The position numbers were made by a program, and so were the translations under genes. The notes beneath the pieces are model-generated. The model was given only the letters and a program-made list of their open reading frames with translations. It searched no databases and was not told the DNA's origin. A stretch of DNA of 5,225 bases, taken from Acidimicrobiia bacterium UBA4744. GTDB taxonomy: Bacteria; Actinomycetota; Acidimicrobiia; Spongiisociales; UBA4744. Below are positions 1-5,225 of this stretch, in pieces (positions within the stretch are counted from its first letter, which is position 1; each line of letters begins with the position of its first letter). Location of the stretch: positions 193,659-198,883 of the forward strand of contig DHIO01000034.1 of the NCBI GenBank assembly GCA_002403855.1, read 5' to 3'.

Positions 1-954
1 TTCGCCGTAGTCAAGGCCGGGGCATTCGAGCATCGGGACACCGTCATGCTGGGACGCACCCACGGAATGTGGGCGGAACCGACCACCTTGGGTTTGAAGC
101 TGGCCACCTGGGCCTTCGAGGTCGCCCGGGATCATGCTCGGCTGAGCCGCGCTCGAAACGCCGTCGCGGTGGGGAAGATCAGCGGAGCAGTCGGCACCTA
201 TGCACACGCCCCTCCCCGTATCGAAGCATACGTCTGCGAGCACCTAGGCCTGGATGTCGAACCGGCATCCTCGCAGGTCACACATCGCGACCGGCATGCC
301 GAATACCTACAGGCCGTCGCCCTGACGGGTGCCTCTATCGAGCGGTTCGCCACGGAAATCCGACATCTGCAGCGATCCGAGGTTCGTGAAGTGCAGGAGC
401 CCTTCGGGCCGGGCCAGAAGGGTTCCTCGGCCATGCCGCACAAACGGAACCCGATCCTCTCCGAGCGGATGACGGGGATGGCGCGCCTTCTGCGCGGGTA
501 CGCCCAGACCGGTCTCGAGAACGTGGCTCTCTGGCACGAGCGCGATATCAGCCACTCCTCCGCCGAACGGGTGATCCTCCCCGACGCCTCCACGGTGCTC
601 CACTACATGCTGGTCAAGTTCTCGGCGCTGGTCGAAGGTCTGGTGGTCGACGCCGACCGGATGGTCACCAACCTCGAATCGACCCATGGCCTGATCTTCA
701 GTCAGGCGGTGCTGCTGGCTCTCATCAGACGGGGGTCGAGTCGCGACGAGGCGTACCGGATCGTGCAACGCAACGCGATGGACGCCTGGGATGGTGAAGA
801 ACAGTTCGTGGACCTGCTGAAGGCGGACCCGGAGGTCAATCTCTCGGAGCAGGAACTGGAAGCTTGCTGCTCCGTAGGGCGATCCCTCGCCGACGCGACG
901 ACCGTCTTCGAGCGGCTGGAAGCTCTCGAGATCCCGACCACCGAATTGAAGTAG
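1..954 (+). CDS. purB: Adenylosuccinate lyase, 3' part (N-terminus outside window)
   Basis: This cytoplasmic enzyme of the fumarase/aspartase superfamily acts twice in purine synthesis. It splits SAICAR to AICAR plus fumarate, and adenylosuccinate to AMP plus fumarate. The frame is open from base 1, giving 317 visible residues and a TAG stop at 952-954. Visible residues 18-22 are GRTHG, whose His21 matches the catalytic His of the family (His141 in Bacillus subtilis). QVTHRDRH follows at about residues 92-99. Residues 141-151 carry the family signature GSSAMPHKRNP on the mobile loop that holds the catalytic serine (Ser142/Ser143). GRTHGxxAEPTT is typical of PurB rather than of argininosuccinate lyase or fumarase. 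Bacterial PurB of the B. subtilis type is about 430 residues, so roughly 120 residues are missing upstream because of the window edge, not because of a mutation. The first in-frame ATG (46) is internal and is not the start. No purC or other pur gene follows; the next genes run convergently. The identification is firm. Confidence 0.96.
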   Translation, partial: FAVVKAGAFEHRDTVMLGRTHGMWAEPTTLGLKLATWAFEVARDHARLSRARNAVAVGKISGAVGTYAHAPPRIEAYVCEHLGLDVEPASSQVTHRDRHAEYLQAVALTGASIERFATEIRHLQRSEVREVQEPFGPGQKGSSAMPHKRNPILSERMTGMARLLRGYAQTGLENVALWHERDISHSSAERVILPDASTVLHYMLVKFSALVEGLVVDADRMVTNLESTHGLIFSQAVLLALIRRGSSRDEAYRIVQRNAMDAWDGEEQFVDLLKADPEVNLSEQELEACCSVGRSLADATTVFERLEALEIPTTELK

Positions 955-1071
955 CCCGCGGCCCCATCGCCCCCGGTAACCAACAACCGGGTAGGAATGG
1001 TCGGAAACGTGGTCCTCGCCGCTCTGGACCCGAAACCTGCAACCCGATCCGCCCAACACTGCCTCGCACTA
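955..1071. other. Convergent intergenic spacer between purB and oppF
   Basis: This is a 117-base gap between the purB stop codon and the oppF stop codon, where two transcription units meet tail to tail. No gene of its own is supported here. It holds two short inverted repeats: a 6-bp stem at 972-991 and a weaker 5-bp stem (GGTCC at 1011-1015, GGACC at 1026-1030). Neither is followed by a T-run on either strand. It should contain the transcription ends of both units, but the sequence does not mark them strongly. Confidence 0.8.
972..991. terminator. Candidate weak bidirectional terminator hairpin
   Basis: CCCGGT (972-977) and ACCGGG (986-991) form a perfect 6-bp GC-rich stem with an 8-base loop. 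It starts 18 bases after the purB stop codon and lies 81 bases beyond the oppF stop. Because the stem is symmetric it could act on both transcripts. There is no U-tract on either side, so it is not a classical intrinsic terminator. Tract-less hairpins have been proposed as terminators in high-GC bacteria, but termination by Rho is equally possible. Confidence 0.35.
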
Positions 1072-2091
1072 CTATCTCGTGATCGGTCTCCGGGGATCGA
1101 ACTGGCGGTAGTCGCCCGTGCGCAGATGGCACGACGCCAGGTGTTCGACTTCCTCGCTGCGGGGAAGCAGTTCAGGTACTTCCAGGTCGCACACGCCGAT
1201 CCGGGCGATCGGGCACCGCGGATGGAAGTGGCATCCAATCGGTGGGTTCAGCGGAGAAGGAATCTCTCCCTGCAGGATCTGACGGTCACGAGGCCGATCG
1301 GGATCGGGCACCGGAATGGCCGACAGCAGCGCCTCGGTGTAGGGGTGTAGCGGGTTGCGATACAGAGTGTCCCGATCGGTCAGTTCGACGATGCGGCCGA
1401 GATACATGACCGCCACGCGATCAGATATGTGCTCGACCACCGCGAGGTTGTGCGCCACGAACAACAGGGTGAGATCCAATTCGGACTGCAACTCCTTCAA
1501 CAGGTTGAGCACCTGCGCCTGGACGGAAACATCGAGAGCCGACACCGGCTCGTCGGCCACGACGAGATGCGGCTTGAGGATCAATGCGCGAGCGATACCG
1601 ATCCGCTGTCGTTGACCACCCGAAAACTCGTGGGGGTAGCGATCCGCATGGCGGGCCTTGAGACCCACCAGATCGAGCATTTCCCGTACTCGCTCATGCC
1701 GCTCATCCCTTTCCTTGACGCCGTGGAGTCGCAGACCCTCGGCTATGGCGTCGCCAACCTGTGTTCGGGGGTCGAGGGAGCCGAACGGATCTTGAAAGAT
1801 GATCTGCGCCTTTCGCCTGAAGGGCTTGAGCTCCTTCCCCTCGAGGTGCGTGATGTCTTCCCCCTCGAACTGGACGGTACCGGAGGTCGGCTCCAGCAGG
1901 CGCACGAGAATCCGCCCGAGGGTGGTCTTGCCGCAGCCCGATTCACCGACCAGGCCCAGGGTTTCGCCTTTTCGTATGTCGAGGTCCACTCCGGCCACTG
2001 CGTTGACGGTCGCCACCTGTCGCTGTAGCAGCCCCGCCTTGACCGGAAACTGCTTCACCAGGTTGCGGATCTCAACGAGGTTCTCAGGCAT
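1072..2091 (-). CDS. oppF: Peptide-type ABC transporter ATP-binding protein, OppF/DppF family
   Basis: This is the second ATPase of an Opp/Dpp importer. It would pair with the adjacent OppD-type ATPase beneath the permeases and hydrolyse ATP to drive uptake. The 339-residue protein has all ABC motifs: Walker A GESGCGKT (49-56), Q-loop Gln100 in IIFQDPFGSLDPR, signature FSGGQ (156-160), Walker B LVVADEP (176-182) with Glu181, D-loop SALD (184-187) and switch His214. The C-terminal tail (from about 245, NPLHPYTEALL) is the oligopeptide/dipeptide (HPY) domain with Cys287, Cys293, Cys301 and Cys321. Length matches OppF/DppF (about 330 residues). I chose the ATG at 2091 because it has a Shine-Dalgarno-like GAGGG five bases upstream and starts just before the conserved NLVEIRNLVKQFPV. 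An in-frame ATG at 2103 would add four residues and lacks a good ribosome site. The start overlaps the oppD end by 8 bases. It is the last gene of the operon. Family assignment is firm; the substrate is unknown. Confidence 0.93.
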   Translation of the reverse strand: MPENLVEIRNLVKQFPVKAGLLQRQVATVNAVAGVDLDIRKGETLGLVGESGCGKTTLGRILVRLLEPTSGTVQFEGEDITHLEGKELKPFRRKAQIIFQDPFGSLDPRTQVGDAIAEGLRLHGVKERDERHERVREMLDLVGLKARHADRYPHEFSGGQRQRIGIARALILKPHLVVADEPVSALDVSVQAQVLNLLKELQSELDLTLLFVAHNLAVVEHISDRVAVMYLGRIVELTDRDTLYRNPLHPYTEALLSAIPVPDPDRPRDRQILQGEIPSPLNPPIGCHFHPRCPIARIGVCDLEVPELLPRSEEVEHLASCHLRTGDYRQFDPRRPITR

Positions 2092-3139
2092 CGGCGCCCT
2101 CATCCTGATACAGCCAGCAGCGGACCTTGTGGCCTTCGTCGACCTCCAGCAGGTCCGGCTTTCGTTGGGTGCAGATCTCCAGGCCGTGTTCGATCCGCGA
2201 CACACACCGCGCCGCGAACCGGCAGTTGGGAGGAAGATCGATCAGCGAAGGGACGACGCCGGGGATGGTGTCCAGGACGGTTTTGACCGTACCCAGCACC
2301 GGGATCGAGCCGACCAGACCCTGCGTGTAGGGGTGAAGGGGGTTCTTGAAAATGGTGCGGACATCGGCTTCTTCGACGATCTCTCCCGCGTACATCACCG
2401 CGATCCGATCGGCCATTTCGGCCACCACGCCCAGGTCGTGGGTGATGAGAATGACCGCAGTGTCGGACGAACGCTGAAGGTCGCGCATCAGATCGAGGAT
2501 CTGGGCTTGGATGGTCACATCGAGCGCAGTGGTCGGCTCATCGGCGATGAGCAGCTCCGGTTCGCAGGCGAGCGCCATGGCGATCATCACTCTTTGCGCC
2601 ATGCCGCCGGATAACTCGTGTGGGTACGCCGCGGCCCGGCGCTCCGGATCGGGAATCCCGACCTGACCCAGGGCCTCGATCACCTTCTCCTGTTCCACGT
2701 CCTTCGACCAATCGCGGTGCAGTTCGAACACTTCCTTGATCTGTCCGCCGGCCCGATACACCGGATTGAGAGCGGAGGTCGGCTGTTGGAAGATCATCGA
2801 GATGTTCTCACCGCGCAGCTTGCGGATTTCGTCCTTCTTCATGGAGGCGAGGTCGCGGCCGTCGAAGAGGATCTCACCGGCGACGATTTCACCAGGGTGA
2901 GAAATGAGCCCCATGATCGAGAGTGAGGTCACCGACTTCCCGCAGCCCGATTCGCCGACCAGGCCGAGCACTTCGCCGCGATCGACGTGGAGATCGACCT
3001 CGTCTACTGCTCTCACCACGCCCTGCCGGGTGTCGAAGTGAGTCTTCAGACCGCGGATCTCGAGGAGGTGTTCGGCGGGAGCGACCTCGCCCAGCACTCC
3101 GTCCTCGCCGTTCGCCGGGAGCGGGCTCGCAGCACTCAT
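2084..3139 (-). CDS. oppD: Peptide-type ABC transporter ATP-binding protein, OppD/DppD family
   Basis: This is the first ATPase of the importer, expected to form a heterodimer with OppF on the inner face of the membrane. The 351-residue protein has a ~24-residue variable leader, then the ABC domain starting at LLEIRGLKTHF. Walker A is GESGCGKS (62-69). The Q-loop Gln118 lies in MIFQQPTSALNP, the signature is LSGGM (176-180), Walker B is LLIADEP (196-202) with Glu201, the D-loop is TALD (204-207) and the switch His is His234. GEILFDGRDL before the Q-loop and LSGGMAQRVMIAMAL are typical of OppD/DppD and separate it from OppF. The C-terminal HPY domain begins near NPLHPYTQGL (266-275) and carries Cys306, Cys312, Cys323 and Cys341. 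The equivalent cysteines hold a [4Fe-4S] cluster in studied mycobacterial OppD. The start ATG at 3139 overlaps the oppC stop as ATGA and has no purine-rich site before it, so translation probably depends on coupling. Bacterial OppD/DppD are usually 325-340 residues. Confidence 0.94.
   Translation of the reverse strand: MSAASPLPANGEDGVLGEVAPAEHLLEIRGLKTHFDTRQGVVRAVDEVDLHVDRGEVLGLVGESGCGKSVTSLSIMGLISHPGEIVAGEILFDGRDLASMKKDEIRKLRGENISMIFQQPTSALNPVYRAGGQIKEVFELHRDWSKDVEQEKVIEALGQVGIPDPERRAAAYPHELSGGMAQRVMIAMALACEPELLIADEPTTALDVTIQAQILDLMRDLQRSSDTAVILITHDLGVVAEMADRIAVMYAGEIVEEADVRTIFKNPLHPYTQGLVGSIPVLGTVKTVLDTIPGVVPSLIDLPPNCRFAARCVSRIEHGLEICTQRKPDLLEVDEGHKVRCWLYQDEGADA
2097..2101 (-). promoter_or_regulatory. 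Ribosome binding site for oppF (GAGGG)
   Basis: GAGGG on the minus strand lies five bases before the ATG at 2091 and inside the last codons of oppD. It supports 2091 as the oppF start over the upstream in-frame ATG at 2103, which has only CAGG directly against it. Confidence 0.55.
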
Positions 3140-4098
3140 CGGTTGAGGGTGGGGTCGAGAGCGTCGCGCATGCCATCGCCCATGAGGTTGAAGCCGAGCA
3201 CAGTGATCATGATGGCCAGACCGGGGAAGAACACGAGGTGCGGGGCGTTGAACACCTGATTGCGTTCGGAGGCCAGCATCGAACCCCACTCTGCCTGGGG
3301 GGGTTGGGCGCCGAGACCCAGGAAGGAGAGGCCGGCCGCCTCGAGAATAGCGGTGGCGATGCCCAGCGTGGCCAGCACGACGAGCGGAGTCAGCGCATTG
3401 GGGATGACCCGGCGCAAGAGGATCTGGGTGGGCGAAGCTCCCAGAGCTCGAGAGGCCGACACGTAATCGCTCTCCTTGATGGCCAACACCTGGGCGCGCA
3501 TGACCCGTGCGTAGCCGGGCAGGGTGACGATGGCGATGGCGATCAAGGCATTGCGCAGCCCGGGGCCGAGCACTGCCACGATGGCAATGGCCAGAAGCAG
3601 AGAAGGGAATCCCAGAATCACGTCCATGAACCGCATGACGATGTTGTCGAACCACCCGCCCCGATACCCGGCCAGAGCGCCGATTGATGAACCGACCAGT
3701 AGTGCCAGAGTCACGGTGAAGAAGCCCAAGGTCAAGCTCACCCGCGACCCGTAGATAATGCGAGAGAATTGGTCCCGCACATTGCCGTCGATGCCCATGA
3801 TGTGCTGTGGTCGATCTTCGGGGCATCCGAGGAGGTGAATGCAGGGCGGATCGTATCTGCTTACGTCCTCAACCCCGATGAGGATCTCCGTCGGCCCATA
3901 GGGTGCCAAGAACGGCGCAAAGATGGCAACGAATATCAGAAAGAGGATGATGCCCAGGCCGATCATTCCGGACTTGCGACCCCGGAATCTCCGCAAAGCC
4001 AAGCGCCACTGCGTCGACGGCTTCTCGAGGAGGCGGTCGACGTCCCCGGCTTCCGCCTGGAGCTGTTCGATGGCTTGGCGGCGATTGAAGGCTGTCAT
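3136..4098 (-). CDS. oppC: Peptide-type ABC transporter permease, OppC/DppC family
   Basis: This is one of two membrane subunits forming the translocation channel. It is 320 residues against about 300 for E. coli OppC/DppC. A ~43-residue cytoplasmic N-terminus (charged, with RRFRGRKSGMIGL at 37-48, the usual lead-in of this family) precedes membrane segment 1 at about 45-65. Further hydrophobic segments lie near 118-144, 160-180, 183-200, 236-257 and 286-306. The external loop after segment 1 ends in HIMGIDGNVRDQFSRIIYGSRVSL (99-122), a variant of the family's HxLGTDxxGRDxxSRxIYGxRxSL. The EAA coupling loop that contacts the ATPases is YVSASRALGASPTQILLRRV, about 212-231. An extra stretch at about 80-98 contains the only two cysteines, Cys86 and Cys92. 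The start ATG at 4098 overlaps the oppB stop as ATGA, with a GAGGA ten bases upstream. The stop overlaps the oppD start in the same way. Family assignment is firm. Confidence 0.94.
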   Translation of the reverse strand: MTAFNRRQAIEQLQAEAGDVDRLLEKPSTQWRLALRRFRGRKSGMIGLGIILFLIFVAIFAPFLAPYGPTEILIGVEDVSRYDPPCIHLLGCPEDRPQHIMGIDGNVRDQFSRIIYGSRVSLTLGFFTVTLALLVGSSIGALAGYRGGWFDNIVMRFMDVILGFPSLLLAIAIVAVLGPGLRNALIAIAIVTLPGYARVMRAQVLAIKESDYVSASRALGASPTQILLRRVIPNALTPLVVLATLGIATAILEAAGLSFLGLGAQPPQAEWGSMLASERNQVFNAPHLVFFPGLAIMITVLGFNLMGDGMRDALDPTLNR

Positions 4099-5174
4099 TC
4101 GAGTCTGATCCTCGGATCTAGGTAGGCATAGGACAGATCGACGAGCAGATTGACGATCACATAGACACCGGCGACCACCACCGTGAAACCCTGCACGATC
4201 GCATAGTCACGACCGGTGATCGCGTCGAAGAGGGCTCGACCAACCCCGGCCAGGTTGAACACGGTCTCGGTGAGCACGGCCCCGCCCAACAATGCTCCCA
4301 GCTGGAGTCCGATGATGGTGACGACTGGCAGGATGGCGTTGCGGAAGGCATGGCTCCTGACCACCCAACGCTCTTTGACACCCTTGGCCCGAGCGGTACG
4401 GATGAAGTCCTTACCCATCACCTCGAGCAGCGAGCTGCGGGTGATGCGGGCGATGATGGAAAGGGGGATGGTGGCCAAGGCAACGGCCGGGAGGATCATG
4501 TGCTTCACGGCGTCCCAGAACACCTCCCACTGACCGGTGATGAGGTTGTTGAAGATGTAGTGATTGGAAATGTATTCGTGCACCCGGGCAGCCGTCGAAC
4601 CTTCTTCGAGTTGCCAACCCCACACTTCGAAGTAGGGGATCGAGAAGACGCCGGCGCTGAGCCGCCCAGAGGGAGGAAGAGCGAAGGCGGTGTCCCGAAG
4701 CAGGAGGGCGAATATGTAGGCCAGCATCAGACCCAGCCAGAAGACGGGCATCGACACCCCTATGTTGGCCAGAGCCATCGTTCCGGTGTCGATGGCCGTA
4801 TTGTGGCGTCGGGCTGCCAACACGCCGAGCGGTATTCCTACCAGCACGGCAAGAGTCAGGGCGGACAACGCCAGTTCGGTGGTGAGCGGCAGACGTTCGA
4901 TGAGGAGCTGACTGACCGGCCGGGAGAAGCGGACGGAGTCTCCCAGATTGAAGGTGAAGACATTCTTCATGTAGATGCCCAGTTGGACCAGCACCGGTCT
5001 GTCCAAACCGTTGGCTTCATTGAAACGGGCACAGGCTTCTTCGGTGGCACGCTCGCCGAGCAGCGAAGTGCAGGGATCACCCGGGATCGCCCGTATCAAG
5101 AGGAACACAACCACCACGATCCCGATCAGGACCGGGATGGCCAACAAGACCCGGCGGGTGATGTAGGTAATCAT
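4095..5174 (-). CDS. oppB: Peptide-type ABC transporter permease, OppB/DppB family
   Basis: This is the other membrane subunit of the channel and the first gene of the operon within the window. The 359-residue protein begins with MITYITRRVLLAIPVLIGI, the standard OppB/DppB opening, and has six predicted membrane segments at about 9-29, 101-121, 135-158, 226-244, 282-305 and 328-348. The IPGDP motif (30-34) follows segment 1. FNLGDSVRFSRPVSQLLIERLP (75-96) matches the family pattern before segment 2. The EAA coupling loop spans about 250-282, with RTARAKGVKERWVVRSHAFRNA as its core. The C-terminus ends YAYLDPRIRLE as in other family members. It is longer than E. coli OppB (306) and DppB (339), mainly because of a long external loop at about 167-222. 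Its only cysteines are Cys35 and Cys48, both in the first external loop. The ATG at 5174 is the only plausible start: no ATG, GTG or TTG lies in frame upstream within the window. No Shine-Dalgarno sequence precedes it; the bases before it are pyrimidine-rich. Confidence 0.95.
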   Translation of the reverse strand: MITYITRRVLLAIPVLIGIVVVVFLLIRAIPGDPCTSLLGERATEEACARFNEANGLDRPVLVQLGIYMKNVFTFNLGDSVRFSRPVSQLLIERLPLTTELALSALTLAVLVGIPLGVLAARRHNTAIDTGTMALANIGVSMPVFWLGLMLAYIFALLLRDTAFALPPSGRLSAGVFSIPYFEVWGWQLEEGSTAARVHEYISNHYIFNNLITGQWEVFWDAVKHMILPAVALATIPLSIIARITRSSLLEVMGKDFIRTARAKGVKERWVVRSHAFRNAILPVVTIIGLQLGALLGGAVLTETVFNLAGVGRALFDAITGRDYAIVQGFTVVVAGVYVIVNLLVDLSYAYLDPRIRLE

Positions 5175-5192
5175 CGGGTGAGAGGAGCATAG

Positions 5193-5225
5193 ACGAGGGG
5201 GAGACGCCGGGCGTCTCCCCCTCGT
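5193..5225. repeat. Perfect 16-bp inverted repeat upstream of oppB
   Basis: The left arm acgagggggagacgcc (5193-5208) is the exact reverse complement of 5210-5225, with one central base. As RNA it would fold into about 14-15 pairs closed by a 3-5 base loop, a very stable GC-rich hairpin. It sits 18 bases before the oppB start and reaches the last base of the window, so it may be longer. On the oppB strand no U-tract follows it (the next bases are CUAUGCUCC). It could be an intercistronic hairpin after an upstream gene such as a substrate-binding protein, a leaky terminator or RNA-stability element, a tract-less terminator, or a protein-binding operator. The structure is directly visible; its function is inference. 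Confidence 0.85.

Noticed and set aside
1011..1030. GGTCC/GGACC 5-bp inverted repeat in the convergent spacer as a terminator
   Set aside because: The stem is short with a 10-base loop and no T-run on either strand; it is within what is expected by chance.
307..1059. A 250-codon open frame on the minus strand opposite purB
   Set aside because: It lies over the conserved PurB coding sequence and its translation has no recognisable motif; it is a shadow frame.
2092..2205. Upstream extension of the oppF frame by 38 residues
   Set aside because: The added residues overlap the conserved end of oppD and have no similarity to OppF N-termini. The ATG at 2091 has a ribosome site and the expected family start.
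3140..3826. Upstream extension of the oppD frame, which would give a 580-residue protein
   Set aside because: The extra 229 residues are Arg/His/Pro-rich shadow of oppC. Real OppD homology starts after the ATG at 3139, which overlaps the oppC stop codon in the usual way.
4350..5192. A 280-codon open frame on the plus strand opposite oppB, and a 254-codon one at 2923-3687 opposite oppD/oppC
   Set aside because: Both are antisense to well-supported permease and ATPase genes. Their products are low-complexity, rich in Gly, Asp, Gln, His and Arg, without recognisable domains. Long antisense frames are expected in GC-rich coding DNA.
5175..5225. Possible N-terminal extension of oppB through the palindrome
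   Set aside because: The frame is open to the window edge but has no ATG, GTG or TTG, and the predicted residues are Arg/Pro/Ser-rich. The MITYITRRVLLAIPVLIGI opening is already typical for the family.
1..5225. Search for a novel system, mobile element, CRISPR array, tRNA or riboswitch
   Set aside because: Nearly every base is accounted for by purB and an opp-type operon. No direct-repeat arrays, transposase motifs, tRNA-like folds or unexplained coding regions were seen. The only unexplained structure is the inverted repeat at 5193-5225.

Overview
The window is chromosomal-looking, GC-rich bacterial DNA, coding almost from end to end. It holds two convergent transcription units. The first is the 3' part of a purine-biosynthesis gene on the plus strand. 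The second is a four-gene peptide-type ABC importer operon on the minus strand. The high GC content, compact ATGA overlaps and the style of the proteins suggest a high-GC bacterium, most likely actinobacterial (perhaps the Acidimicrobiia) or a similar lineage. This placement is inference from style only, because no taxonomic marker such as rRNA is present.

Bases 1-954 encode the C-terminal ~317 residues of adenylosuccinate lyase (PurB), including the catalytic GRTHG and SSxMPxKxNP motifs. The N-terminal ~120 residues lie outside the window. Bases 955-1071 are a 117-base convergent spacer containing a small candidate hairpin terminator.

Bases 1072-5174, read from right to left, encode a complete membrane and ATPase core of an Opp/Dpp-family importer: permease OppB, permease OppC, ATPase OppD, ATPase OppF. 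The reading frames overlap by 4, 4 and 8 bases, so the genes are almost certainly co-transcribed and translationally coupled. The two permeases would form the transmembrane channel and the two ATPases would form the cytoplasmic motor. The gene for the substrate-binding lipoprotein is not in the window and may lie upstream, beyond base 5225. Substrate type (dipeptide, oligopeptide, or another solute of this family such as nickel or a glycoside) cannot be settled from these genes alone.

The most striking non-coding element is a perfect 16-bp inverted repeat at 5193-5225, 18 bases upstream of oppB and running to the window edge. Also worth a look are the paired cysteines confined to the first external loop of each permease and the four-cysteine C-terminal tails of both ATPases. 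I found no mobile element, CRISPR array, RNA gene or unrecognised coding system; this is an ordinary metabolic and transport region.
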